NCBI GenBank assembly: GCA_009929215.1
Contig: SAAX01000021.1
Span: forward strand, 1-38,854
Direction of reading: 5' to 3'
Length of the DNA stretch: 38,854 bases
Source: Deltaproteobacteria bacterium
GTDB lineage: Bacteria; Desulfobacterota; Desulfovibrionia; Desulfovibrionales; Desulfovibrionaceae
Position 1 is the stretch's first letter, and each line of letters opens with the position of its first letter. Below the pieces are notes generated by a model. The model saw only the letters and a program-made list of their open reading frames with translations. It did not search any database and was not told the origin of the DNA. The position numbers and the translations under genes were made by a program. This document shows, in pieces, positions 24,720 through 32,534 of the stretch.

Positions 24720-25418
24720 ATGAAACGTCCTATCATTGAGATCGACGAAGAAAAGTGCAACGGCTGCGGAAAGTGTGTACTCGACTGTGCAGAAGGTGCC
24801 CTTGCCATCATTGACGGTAAGGCCAAGCTTATCAGCGATGTGTACTGTGATGGCCTTGGGGCCTGCCTCAACTGCCCCGAAGGCGCACTGCGCCTTGTGG
24901 AAAGAGAAGCCCCCGAATTTGATGAAGAAGCCGCTCTGGCCGCCAAGGCCAAGCGCGAAGGGGCAGCCGCGCCCCACCGCCCCCAAGGTGGATGCCCGGG
25001 CAGCATGGCGCGCACGTTTACGCCGCTCACAGGCGGCCCGGCCCCTACGGGTGCTGCTGGCGACCTGCGGGCCCAGGTTCCCACCTGGCCCATTCAGATA
25101 CGCCTGTTGCCGCCCACAGCTTCCTTTTTAAAGGGCGCAAACATCTTGCTGGCCGCACACTGCGCGGGCTTTGCCCTGCCCAATCTGCACAGCGACTGGA
25201 TGCGTGGCCGGGTGCCCATTATTGCCTGCCCCAAGCTTGAAGACAACGAAGTGCTGGTCGAAAAACTGACCGGCATCATCAAACACGGCGGCATTGCAGG
25301 CATTACCGTGCTGCGCATGAGCGTTCCCTGCTGCGGCGGGCTGGAAAGGCTGGTACATCAGGCCATTGCGGCAGCAGGAAGCACCTTGACGCCAGAGACG
25401 CATATTGTACAATTGTAA
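24720..25418 (+). CDS. 4Fe-4S ferredoxin-like protein with C-terminal cysteine domain
   Basis: A 232-residue protein. The N-terminal domain has a complete CxxCxxCxxxC cluster motif (C13, C16, C19, C23) and a second, atypical set in CDGLGACLNCPEGA. A Pro/Ala-rich stretch (about 80-120) follows, then a domain containing AAHCAGFA, IIACPKLED and PCCGGL near the C-terminus. This is a family I recognise from anaerobes, usually annotated only as iron-sulfur protein. The PCCGG motif recalls cysteine-rich cluster or thiol sites. An electron-carrier role is likely from the ferredoxin part; the reaction is unknown. It directly follows the HAD phosphatase gene. Confidence 0.82.
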   Translation: MKRPIIEIDEEKCNGCGKCVLDCAEGALAIIDGKAKLISDVYCDGLGACLNCPEGALRLVEREAPEFDEEAALAAKAKREGAAAPHRPQGGCPGSMARTFTPLTGGPAPTGAAGDLRAQVPTWPIQIRLLPPTASFLKGANILLAAHCAGFALPNLHSDWMRGRVPIIACPKLEDNEVLVEKLTGIIKHGGIAGITVLRMSVPCCGGLERLVHQAIAAAGSTLTPETHIVQL

Positions 25419-25472
25419 TCAGCAATCAGACTTCAGCTGTGGGCAGCATTGGCCCATATAAAAAAATGATTG

Positions 25473-25521
25473 AGCCCGCCTTGACAAAACCTAGTGTAGT
25501 GCTATGTTTTGAAGGCGGGCT
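25473..25521 (+). promoter_or_regulatory. metA promoter inside a long inverted repeat
   Basis: AGCCCGCCTT (25473-25482) and CAAAAC (25485-25490) pair with GTTTTG (25506-25511) and AAGGCGGGCT (25512-25521) around a 15-base loop. The same bases carry a perfect -35, TTGACA (25481-25486), and after 16 bases a -10, TATGTT (25503-25508). There is no T run, so it is not an ordinary terminator. Transcription should start near 25515. Confidence 0.6.
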
Positions 25522-25632
25522 TAACTCAACGTATGTGCTCACAAACCCTTAGCCCGCAGACGGGGCCGTGAGGAGTCGGCATAGCCGACCCCGCCCCATA
25601 AAAAGACTGCTTTTCTGTGAAGGATTGAAAAC
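25522..25632 (+). promoter_or_regulatory. structured metA leader, unidentified
   Basis: AGCCCGC (25551-25557) can pair with GCGGGCT (25515-25521), the same bases that form the promoter hairpin, so alternative folds exist. A second stem, GGGGC/GCCCC with inner GTCGGC/GCCGAC, follows at about 25562-25597. I could not match it to a known SAM or SAH riboswitch. AAGGA precedes the ATG. Confidence 0.4.
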
Positions 25633-26568
25633 ATGCCTATCAAGATTCCTGCGGATCTTCCCGCCTGTGCAGCGCTTGAGAGCGAAAACATTTTTGTGAT
25701 GACGGAAGACCGAGCTGTGCAGCAGGATATTCGCCCGCTGGAAATAGCCATCGTCAACCTCATGCCCACCAAAATCGCCACAGAAACGCAGATGTTGCGC
25801 CTTTTGAGTAATTCACCCCTACAGGTCAACATTACCCTGCTGCGCACCGAAGCCCACGAATCCAAAAATACCCCCGCACAGCACCTGGAGCGTTTTTACA
25901 AAACTTTTGCCGAAATTCGCCACGGCAGTTTTGACGGCATGATCGTAACAGGCGCGCCCGTTGAACACCTGCCCTTTGAGGATGTGGACTACTGGCACGA
26001 GCTGCTCGACATCATGACCTTTGCGCAAAGCCGCGTGTACTCTACCCTGTACATCTGCTGGGCGGCGCAGGCGGCCCTGTATCATTTTTACGGCATCCCC
26101 AAGTACACGCTGCCTTCCAAGATATCGGGGGTTTTTGAACACGAAATTTTGCAGCCCGGCTGCCGTTTGTTCCGGGGCTTTGACGACTCGTTCACAGCCC
26201 CCCACTCGCGCCATACCGAGGTGCGGGCCAATGACCTTGCCAAGCACTCTGGCCTGCGCATTCTGGCCGAATCGCCAGAGGCGGGCCTTGCCCTTGCCGA
26301 AAGTCTTGACCACTCGCAGGTCTTTATGACTGGGCATCTGGAATACGACAGGGGTACCCTTGATGCGGAATTCAGGCGTGACCAGGAAAGGGGCATGAAC
26401 CCCATCCCACCCAGCCACTATTACCCTGGCAATGATCCTGCCAACCTGCCCCGCGTAAACTGGCGGGCGCACGCACACCTATTTTATTGCAACTGGCTCA
26501 ACTACTACGTCTATCAGGAAACACCGTTCAGCCTTACCGCAATTTCCCGCAACCGGCAGGGCCAGTAA
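25633..26568 (+). CDS. metA: homoserine O-acetyltransferase, MetA family
   Basis: Activates homoserine for methionine synthesis. The 311-residue protein matches the MetA family in full. The acyl-enzyme cysteine is C142 (ICWAAQAAL), and the charge-relay residues are H235 and E237 (GHLEYD). Residue 111 is Glu (GAPVE). In studied MetA proteins Glu at this position goes with acetyl-CoA and Gly with succinyl-CoA, so acetylation is predicted despite the common annotation as succinyltransferase. AAGGA lies nine bases before the ATG. Only 38 bases separate it from the rrf2-nifU-nifS genes, so it is probably transcribed with them. Confidence 0.95.
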   Translation: MPIKIPADLPACAALESENIFVMTEDRAVQQDIRPLEIAIVNLMPTKIATETQMLRLLSNSPLQVNITLLRTEAHESKNTPAQHLERFYKTFAEIRHGSFDGMIVTGAPVEHLPFEDVDYWHELLDIMTFAQSRVYSTLYICWAAQAALYHFYGIPKYTLPSKISGVFEHEILQPGCRLFRGFDDSFTAPHSRHTEVRANDLAKHSGLRILAESPEAGLALAESLDHSQVFMTGHLEYDRGTLDAEFRRDQERGMNPIPPSHYYPGNDPANLPRVNWRAHAHLFYCNWLNYYVYQETPFSLTAISRNRQGQ

Positions 26569-26606
26569 GAAACTTCATTCCTGAAAAAGGATATACGAGG
26601 ATGCCT

Positions 26607-27050
26607 ATGCGATTTTCTACCAGAACCCGTTACGGATTGCGCTTTTTGCTGCGTCTGGCGGCCCAGCCCCAGGGCTCTCTTTTGCAACTGGGGCAGGTGG
26701 CCCGCGAAGAAAACATTTCTTCGGGCTATCTGGAACAAATTGTGCGGGCACTGCGCCCCATGGGCATTTTGCGTGCTGTACGCGGATCTGGCGGCGGCTA
26801 TTCCCTTGCCAAATCGCCCACAGACATTAACATAGAAGAAGTCTTTCAGCATCTTGAGGGAGAAATATCCCCCGTGCGCTGCCTGAGCAAAGGACGCCAC
26901 TGTCAGCGTGAAGCACATTGCTCTACGCGAGAGTTCTGGACAGAACTTGATGCTCACATACGATCATTCCTGCACAAGCGTACCTTGCAGGAAATAATAG
27001 ATTCAGAGAAATGCTCCGTAACGGGAGGCAATCATGTGGAATTACACTAA
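26607..27050 (+). CDS. Rrf2/IscR-type iron-sulfur regulator
   Basis: A 147-residue Rrf2-family transcription factor. An N-terminal winged helix (MRFSTRTRYGLRFLLRLA, recognition region ENISSGYLEQIVRALR, wing VRGSGGGYSL) is followed by three cysteines spaced C-x6-C-x5-C (CLSKGRHCQREAHC), which in IscR-like members bind a [2Fe-2S] cluster and report cluster status. The ATG at 26607 has GAGG six bases upstream; 26601 is too close to it. The 3' end overlaps nifU by 17 bases, so it is presumably the local regulator of Fe-S assembly, acting by binding its own promoter. No binding site could be identified. Confidence 0.92.
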   Translation: MRFSTRTRYGLRFLLRLAAQPQGSLLQLGQVAREENISSGYLEQIVRALRPMGILRAVRGSGGGYSLAKSPTDINIEEVFQHLEGEISPVRCLSKGRHCQREAHCSTREFWTELDAHIRSFLHKRTLQEIIDSEKCSVTGGNHVELH

Positions 27051-27870
27051 AGCAGTTCACGACCACTTTATGCATCCGCACAATGTGGGCCCCCTTGAAG
27101 GTGCCAACGCCATCGGCGAAGTGGGCAGCCTGACCTGTGGTGACGCCCTCAAGCTATACCTCAAGATCAACGACCAGCAGATCATTGAGGACGCCAGTTT
27201 TGAAACCTTTGGCTGCGCCAGCGCCATTGCCTCCAGCTCTGTGCTTACAGATATGGTAAAGGGCATGTCGGTTGAGGACGCCCTTAAAATCACCAACAAG
27301 GACATCACCAACGCCCTTGGCGGTCTGCCCAAGCAAAAAATGCACTGCTCTGTCATGGGGCAAGAGGCGCTTGAAGCCGCCATTCGGCAGTGGAAGGGCG
27401 AACCGCCCGTGCCGCACGCTCACGAAGACGGCAAGCTGGTGTGCAAGTGTTTTGGCATTACCGATGCGCAGATTATACGCGCCATCACCGAAAACTGCCT
27501 TAAAACTGTTGAAGAAATCACCAACTACACCAAGGCTGGCGGCGCCTGTGGCGAATGCCTTGATGAAATTGGCGAAATTCTGGCCGCACAGCTCAAGCAA
27601 AAGCCACTGGTAGAGCTCAAGCCCAAGCCGCGCCTCACCAACGTGCAGCGCATGCAGCAGGTGCTCAAGACCATTGATGAAGAAATTCGCCCCCAGCTCG
27701 CCTCTGACGGCGGCGACATTGAACTGGTTGATGTGGACGGTCTGCGCATTGTGGTTTCCCTCAAGGGCCGCTGCGCGCACTGCCGCTCGAGCGAGGTAAC
27801 CATCCGCGATCTGGTGCAGCGCCTGCTGCGCGAGCATGTTGAAGCCGACATCGTGGTTGAGGAGGCCTAA
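27034..27870 (+). CDS. nifU: Fe-S cluster scaffold NifU, full-length
   Basis: Scaffold on which iron-sulfur clusters are built and passed on. All three NifU modules are present in 278 residues: an IscU-like domain with C35, C61 and C105; a central permanent [2Fe-2S] domain with C137, C139 (CKCF) and C172, C175 (CGEC); and a C-terminal Nfu domain with C247xxC250 (GRCAHC). GGGAGG precedes the ATG. It overlaps the regulator gene and is followed after five bases by nifS. In many anaerobes this pair is the general housekeeping system and need not imply nitrogen fixation; no nitrogenase structural genes are in the window. Confidence 0.96.
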   Translation: MWNYTKAVHDHFMHPHNVGPLEGANAIGEVGSLTCGDALKLYLKINDQQIIEDASFETFGCASAIASSSVLTDMVKGMSVEDALKITNKDITNALGGLPKQKMHCSVMGQEALEAAIRQWKGEPPVPHAHEDGKLVCKCFGITDAQIIRAITENCLKTVEEITNYTKAGGACGECLDEIGEILAAQLKQKPLVELKPKPRLTNVQRMQQVLKTIDEEIRPQLASDGGDIELVDVDGLRIVVSLKGRCAHCRSSEVTIRDLVQRLLREHVEADIVVEEA

Positions 27871-27875
27871 CCGCC

Positions 27876-29030
27876 ATGAAGACCATCTATTTTGACAATA
27901 ATGCCACAACGGCTGTTGCGCCTGAAGTTCGTGAGGCCATTCTGCCCTATCTGGGCGAATTTTATGGCAACCCTTCAAGCATGCACACCTTTGGCGGGCA
28001 AGTGGCAGATGCAGTTGAAAACGCACGAGAAACCATGGCCAACCTTCTGGGCGCCAGCCCGGACGAGATCATCTTTACCTCGTGCGGGTCTGAAAGCGAC
28101 AATGCCGCCATCTGGTCTGCCATCCAGACCCAGCCCGAAAGGCGCCACCTTATCACCACGCGCGTGGAGCACCCGGCCATTCTCAGCGTTATGCAGCACT
28201 GGGAACGCCAGGGCTACCGCGTCACCTATCTTGGGGTAGACAACAAGGGCCGCCTTGATCTTGATGAATACGCGGCAGCCCTCACGCCCGACACGGCGCT
28301 GGCGTCCATCATGTTTGCCAATAACGAAGTGGGCAATATCTATCCCATCCAGCGCATGGCAGAACTGGCCAAGGAAAAGGGCGTGCTGTTCCACACAGAC
28401 GCCGTGCAGGCCGTGGGCAAAACCCCCATTGACCTTTCCCACCTGCCCGCAGACATGCTTTCGCTCTCTGGCCACAAGCTGCACGCGCCCAAGGGCATTG
28501 GCGTGCTCTATGTGCGCAAGGGCGTGCGATTCCGTCCGTTTTTGCGTGGCGGGCATCAGGAAAAAGGCCGCCGAGCCGGCACGGAAAACGTACCCTACAT
28601 CGTTGGCCTTGGCGCTGCTGCCAAACTTGCAGCCGACCACATGCAGGAAGAACGCGTCAACGTGGCCCTGCTGCGCGACAGGCTTGAACAGGGCCTGCTG
28701 GAGCGGATTTCCGATTGCATGGTCAACGGCGATGTGGAAAACCGCCTGCCCAATACCACCAACATTGCCTTTAAAAATGTGGAGGGCGAGGCCATTCTGT
28801 TGATGCTTGACCGGCTTGGAGTGTGCGCTAGCTCTGGCTCTGCCTGTACCTCCGGTAGTCTTGAGCCCTCGCATGTGCTCCGCGCCATGGGCGTGCCCTT
28901 TACCTACGCGCACGGCTCCATACGCCTTTCACTTTCGCGCTACTCTACGCAGGAAGAAGTGGATTATGTGATCGAAAACTTCCCCGGCGTAATCAAAACC
29001 CTGCGCATGATTTCGCCTTTCAAGGATTAA
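27876..29030 (+). CDS. nifS: cysteine desulfurase NifS
   Basis: PLP enzyme that removes sulfur from cysteine as an enzyme-bound persulfide and hands it to NifU. In its 384 residues the PLP lysine is K201 (SLSGHKLHAPKG) and the persulfide cysteine is C324 in SSGSACTSGSLEPSHVL, the long-loop signature of group I (NifS/IscS) enzymes. The opening IYFDNNATTAVAPEV is typical. It begins five bases after nifU and is followed by a strong terminator, closing the metA-rrf2-nifU-nifS unit. Confidence 0.96.
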   Translation: MKTIYFDNNATTAVAPEVREAILPYLGEFYGNPSSMHTFGGQVADAVENARETMANLLGASPDEIIFTSCGSESDNAAIWSAIQTQPERRHLITTRVEHPAILSVMQHWERQGYRVTYLGVDNKGRLDLDEYAAALTPDTALASIMFANNEVGNIYPIQRMAELAKEKGVLFHTDAVQAVGKTPIDLSHLPADMLSLSGHKLHAPKGIGVLYVRKGVRFRPFLRGGHQEKGRRAGTENVPYIVGLGAAAKLAADHMQEERVNVALLRDRLEQGLLERISDCMVNGDVENRLPNTTNIAFKNVEGEAILLMLDRLGVCASSGSACTSGSLEPSHVLRAMGVPFTYAHGSIRLSLSRYSTQEEVDYVIENFPGVIKTLRMISPFKD

Positions 29031-29078
29031 AAGACAATGCAAGCTGTGCAACAACAGCTGCAACACAAAAATACAAGC

Positions 29079-29118
29079 CAGTGCCGTATCCATCATGGAA
29101 GCGGCACTGCTTTTTTTG
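29079..29118 (+). terminator. terminator after nifS
   Basis: CAGTGCCG (29079-29086) pairs with CGGCACTG (29102-29109), extended inside by TCCA/TGGA, and is followed by seven T residues. The 195 bases to the next gene show only an ATATC/GATAT repeat near 29190 with a T run. Confidence 0.9.
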
Positions 29119-29313
29119 CTGGCTACGCATTGGCATTGCTTGCTCAAATTCGCATCTCCACTCTATGCGCCTGTGACAGCATAGTCAGTTATATCTGATG
29201 CGATATTTTTTTGCGTTTTTCGTTCTGCAATGTAGTTGATGGTATTGCTTCCAGCCAAAGAATGTCCTATCTTTTTACTTTGATTAGCCCACAGTTTTGG
29301 GAGACAGGCTTGC

Positions 29314-30564
29314 ATGCGTTCCATCCGTCTATTTGATCTTCTGATGGGGTTTTCCCGCGCTCTTGATATGGTTTCGCCTGTTCTTGCGGGGCACCACCTG
29401 CGGGTTACCTTCTTGAGTCAGGCTCTTGCCGAGCGCCTGCGCCTTTCGAGTGCAACGCGCAAGTACATGCTCATGGCCAGCATGCTGCACGACATCGGCG
29501 CCATACCGCTTAAAAGCGACACCCGCGACCTCATTTTTGAACACAACAAGGCCCTACACTGCCGTGCTGGTTGGGCTTTTTGCAAAACAGCCGGCCTGCC
29601 CCGCCCGGTGTGCGACATGGTGCTGAACCACCATACCGAATGGTGCAGCTACGGGGCAGAAGACCAAAATGCCCTGCCCGCCAACTGCATCCATATGGCA
29701 GACAGGCTTGATGTGGCCCTGCGCAGCAGGCAAGCCCCAGCCCTGCGGGATATCTGCGCCACACTTATGACAAAACAAAGCGAATACTCGCCTGCCTGCC
29801 TCAAAGCCCTAAGCAGCCTTGCCGATGACGCAGACCTTGTTGCCCGCCTTCAGAGCCCACAGTGCATGCAAGACCACCTGGCCTCGCTTTTTGGCGCTGT
29901 AATTCTTGGCCCTGTGCAGCTTGTTGACCTGTGCGGCCTGTTTTCGCAAACCATCGACTCCAAAAGCCCCTTTACGGCCACGCACTCCCTTGGCGTGGCC
30001 CACACATCGCGCATGCTGCTCAAGCTCAGCCGCATGGCAGACCATAATGACCTCACAACCATGTTTATTGCCGGCCTGTTGCACGATATTGGCAAGCTGG
30101 CCATTCCACTCGAAATTCTCGAAAAACCAGCCGCCCTTACTCCAGAAGAGCTTTCACAGATTCAGCAGCATGCCGAAACAAGCCTGGATTTGCTGGGCTC
30201 CATACCCGGCTTTACCTGTGTGCGCGACTGGGGCGGCAGACACCACGAACGGCTCGACGGCACGGGCTATCCCCACGGCATACGCGGGGCCAAGCTGAGC
30301 CTGCCCATGCGCATCATTGCCGTGGCAGACGTTTTTACCGCACTGACAGAAGACCGCCCCTACCGCGCAGGAATGCCCCTTGCTAAAGCCATGGAAATAA
30401 TTGAATCCATGGCAGAACTCTGCTATCTTGATGAAAACGTGGTGGCGCTGCTGGCCGACAACGTGCTACAGGTCAACAGGGCACGCATTCGAGCCCAGCG
30501 CAGGGCTGCTGCAAACTTTGTGGTAATGCGCAGATTGTGCGGCGATTCTGCTGGAGCCGCCTGA
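29314..30564 (+). CDS. HD-GYP-type phosphohydrolase with two HD domains
   Basis: A 416-residue protein with two HD metal-binding domains. The first (about 25-130) has H59-D60 (LHDIGAIP) and NHHTEW. The second (about 215-380) is a full HD-GYP domain with H257-D258 (LLHDIGKLAIP) and HHERLDGTGYP (310-320). HD-GYP domains generally hydrolyse the second messenger cyclic di-GMP. No sensor, receiver or membrane segment is evident, so the first HD domain may be the regulatory part. It ends 42 bases before the hemerythrin gene and probably shares its transcript. Confidence 0.88.
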   Translation: MRSIRLFDLLMGFSRALDMVSPVLAGHHLRVTFLSQALAERLRLSSATRKYMLMASMLHDIGAIPLKSDTRDLIFEHNKALHCRAGWAFCKTAGLPRPVCDMVLNHHTEWCSYGAEDQNALPANCIHMADRLDVALRSRQAPALRDICATLMTKQSEYSPACLKALSSLADDADLVARLQSPQCMQDHLASLFGAVILGPVQLVDLCGLFSQTIDSKSPFTATHSLGVAHTSRMLLKLSRMADHNDLTTMFIAGLLHDIGKLAIPLEILEKPAALTPEELSQIQQHAETSLDLLGSIPGFTCVRDWGGRHHERLDGTGYPHGIRGAKLSLPMRIIAVADVFTALTEDRPYRAGMPLAKAMEIIESMAELCYLDENVVALLADNVLQVNRARIRAQRRAAANFVVMRRLCGDSAGAA

Positions 30565-30606
30565 TGTACTAACGGGGTATGAGCATTGCCCCCGCAAGGA
30601 GCCCCT

Positions 30607-31608
30607 ATGGGTGTTCCAATCATTTTTTTGGCAATCGCCCCGCTTGCAGGCATTCTTGCCCTGCAACTTACGCCGCCTTTTTCAAGTGCTGCGATTGTAC
30701 TTTCGTTCGTTTTTTCCGCATGCGGGCTTGTACTGCTCTATAAGCACCTGCTGCTTCCACTACGCACCCTGACCGCTGCAATATCCCAACCTTGCAGCAG
30801 GGAAATTCCTGCTATCGGCCAGGCCTGCGACCTTGTTCGCGCGCTGGAAGACAGCCTGCGCGCCCAGCAGGCTGCCCATACACATGCTGCCAGCGAAGCA
30901 CGCGCTGCCCATGAAGAACTGCTGCACGAATTGCAGGAGTTGCGTGAGAACCGCGCTGCTACCCTTCAGGCACAGCAAACTGTTCTTGAGGTGCTGCGAA
31001 GAGCGCATGCACAGTTGAACGCGCTGGCCGTACCCCTGGCTACGGGGCAGGGCCAAAGCACCACAGAACAATGGCATGACCCACAGCTCATTTTCAAGAT
31101 AGCAGCAGATCTGCACCACAGCGAGCGCACCCTGAGGCACACAGCGCAATTTCTGGGCGATACGGCCAATGCCGACAGTACAGACCAACCTACCGCCGAG
31201 GCTTTTCCGTGGAAGGATTGCTACAGTACGGGGATTCCTGTTATTGACGGTCAGCACAAACTGTTGCTGTCTTACATAAACAAACTGCACACGGGTGTGC
31301 AGAATGGCTGTGACAAAACCCTGTTGTTTGAAATTCTTGACGATCTGACAGGCTATGCCTTTACTCACTTTGCCACCGAAGAAATGTACTTCACCCGCAC
31401 AGCGTACCCGCTGACTGCCAAGCACATTGAAGAGCACCAGCAATTCCGGCAAACAGTCACCCAACTGCGCGATGCCGTGCTTGACGGCAAGGCTTTTATT
31501 GACATTGCCCTGCTGGAATACCTCAAAACATGGCTGGTGGAGCACATTCAGCGTATAGATGCTGGCTTTGCCCCCTATGTGATCGGAACAGAACCCGGCC
31601 GCAAATAG
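30607..31608 (+). CDS. membrane-anchored bacteriohemerythrin
   Basis: A 333-residue protein. Two membrane helices occupy about residues 3-48, followed by a charged coiled-coil-like region (about 70-150) and a hemerythrin domain (about 200-330). Every ligand of the di-iron O2-binding site is present: H217 (GQHK), H254 and E258 (THFATEE), H273 and H277 (HIEEH), H313 and D318 (HIQRID). The layout resembles a chemoreceptor without the signalling tip, so it may sense or store oxygen or nitric oxide at the membrane. AAGGAG lies five bases before the ATG. Being next to a c-di-GMP phosphodiesterase gene suggests oxygen-linked second-messenger control; this is inference. Confidence 0.9.
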   Translation: MGVPIIFLAIAPLAGILALQLTPPFSSAAIVLSFVFSACGLVLLYKHLLLPLRTLTAAISQPCSREIPAIGQACDLVRALEDSLRAQQAAHTHAASEARAAHEELLHELQELRENRAATLQAQQTVLEVLRRAHAQLNALAVPLATGQGQSTTEQWHDPQLIFKIAADLHHSERTLRHTAQFLGDTANADSTDQPTAEAFPWKDCYSTGIPVIDGQHKLLLSYINKLHTGVQNGCDKTLLFEILDDLTGYAFTHFATEEMYFTRTAYPLTAKHIEEHQQFRQTVTQLRDAVLDGKAFIDIALLEYLKTWLVEHIQRIDAGFAPYVIGTEPGRK

Positions 31609-31731
31609 CCTTACCCTGCGCTTGCAACTAGCTTTTCACAGCCGCCAACCCCGGTAGATTCACAGTTGGGCTTTCTGCCCATGCCGTTTGCATCCCCCGC
31701 ATGCACATGCCCCGCTTACCTATGACAAGAC

Positions 31732-31754
31732 AAAAAAACCCCGCAAAGCGGGGT
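31732..31754 (-). terminator. terminator of the nrdD-nrdG operon
   Basis: In minus-strand RNA, CCCCGC pairs with GCGGGG around TTT, followed by seven T residues. It lies between convergent transcripts. No separate terminator was seen for the hemerythrin gene. Confidence 0.85.
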
Positions 31755-31803
31755 ATGGTACGCGCAGGAACGCGCAGCTCAAAACAATTGCAGCCATGCA
31801 GAC

Positions 31804-32292
31804 TTAACGGTTGTAAAATGCAGCTGCCAGTTTTTCCCTTGTGGCACGGTCGAGCAGACGCTGATTTGCGCTGCCCCGAAACTGCAATTCAAGATCGCGC
31901 AGTTCCTCCTTGTAGGGGCCGTCCACCAGGGTATCCGTCAAATCGAGCAGTCGGTCTGTCCAGGGATCGTTGCGGGCCAGCAAATCCTCAAAAACATAGC
32001 CTGTGTAGGTCATTACGTTTTTTCCCAAAGCCTTTGCGCCCTCGGCCAGGACACAGAGAGCCTCGGCCTGCTCAAAAGGCTCGCCGCCAGACAGCGTGAT
32101 GCCCGACAGCAGGGGGTTTTCCTGCAACTGGGCAAGGGCGGCCTCTGTCGATAGCAGAAAGCCGCCCTCAAAACTGTGCGTCTGCGGATTGTGGCACCCC
32201 TTACAGTGGTGCGGGCAACCCTGCGTAAATACTACATACCGCAGCCCCGGCCCGTCCACTATGGATTCGTCCACAATGCCCGAAACCCGCAT
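31804..32292 (-). CDS. nrdG: anaerobic ribonucleotide reductase activase NrdG
   Basis: Radical-SAM enzyme that installs the glycyl radical on NrdD. In its 162 residues the cluster motif is CxxxCxxC (C26, C30, C33; GCPHHCKGCHNP), with the SAM-contact LSGGEPF further on. The ATG at 32292, 19 bases after the stop of the small nrdD-tail gene, gives the family-typical MRVSGIVDESIVDGPG. An ATG at 32319 would overlap that gene by eight bases and add nine residues. Neither has a good ribosome site, so translation is likely coupled to the gene before it. Confidence 0.93.
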   Translation of the reverse strand: MRVSGIVDESIVDGPGLRYVVFTQGCPHHCKGCHNPQTHSFEGGFLLSTEAALAQLQENPLLSGITLSGGEPFEQAEALCVLAEGAKALGKNVMTYTGYVFEDLLARNDPWTDRLLDLTDTLVDGPYKEELRDLELQFRGSANQRLLDRATREKLAAAFYNR

Positions 32293-32311
32293 AAGCGCGG
32301 CATTGCCTGCT

Positions 32312-32482
32312 TTAGGCATGCTTGACGCGGTCACGCTCTTCAGAGCGCTTGGCATTGTTGAAACGGTCAAGCGTTCCCACAAGGTAACCGGTGATGCGGC
32401 GGGTGCGTTCAAAGCCCACATCCTGCCCTACGAGTTTCTGTGTGGGCTTGGTTTCCTCGAACAGACGCGATTTCATCAGCAT
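32312..32482 (-). CDS. 56-residue stand-alone NrdD C-terminal-tail protein
   Basis: A small gene between nrdD and nrdG. It translates to 56 residues with the core ITGYLVGTLDRFNNAKRSEE followed by RDRVKH. This resembles the TGYL...DR[WF]N.[AG]K segment found at the very C-terminus of many class III reductases, after the glycyl-radical region. The NrdD encoded here ends without that segment, so the tail seems to have been split into its own gene. AAGGAG lies seven bases before the ATG at 32482 (a second ATG is at 32476). Its stop nearly meets the nrdG start. The function is not established from sequence; a part in the reductase-activase complex is likely. Confidence 0.85.
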   Translation of the reverse strand: MLMKSRLFEETKPTQKLVGQDVGFERTRRITGYLVGTLDRFNNAKRSEERDRVKHA

Positions 32483-32534
32483 GTGCTCTCTCCTTGCTCT
32501 TGTGCAAAAGTTGGTGAAAAAATGTATGTGACCG

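Noticed and set aside
25522-25632. SAM or SAH riboswitch upstream of metA
   Set aside because: The leader is structured, but I could not align it to the conserved cores of those classes, so it is reported only as an unidentified leader.
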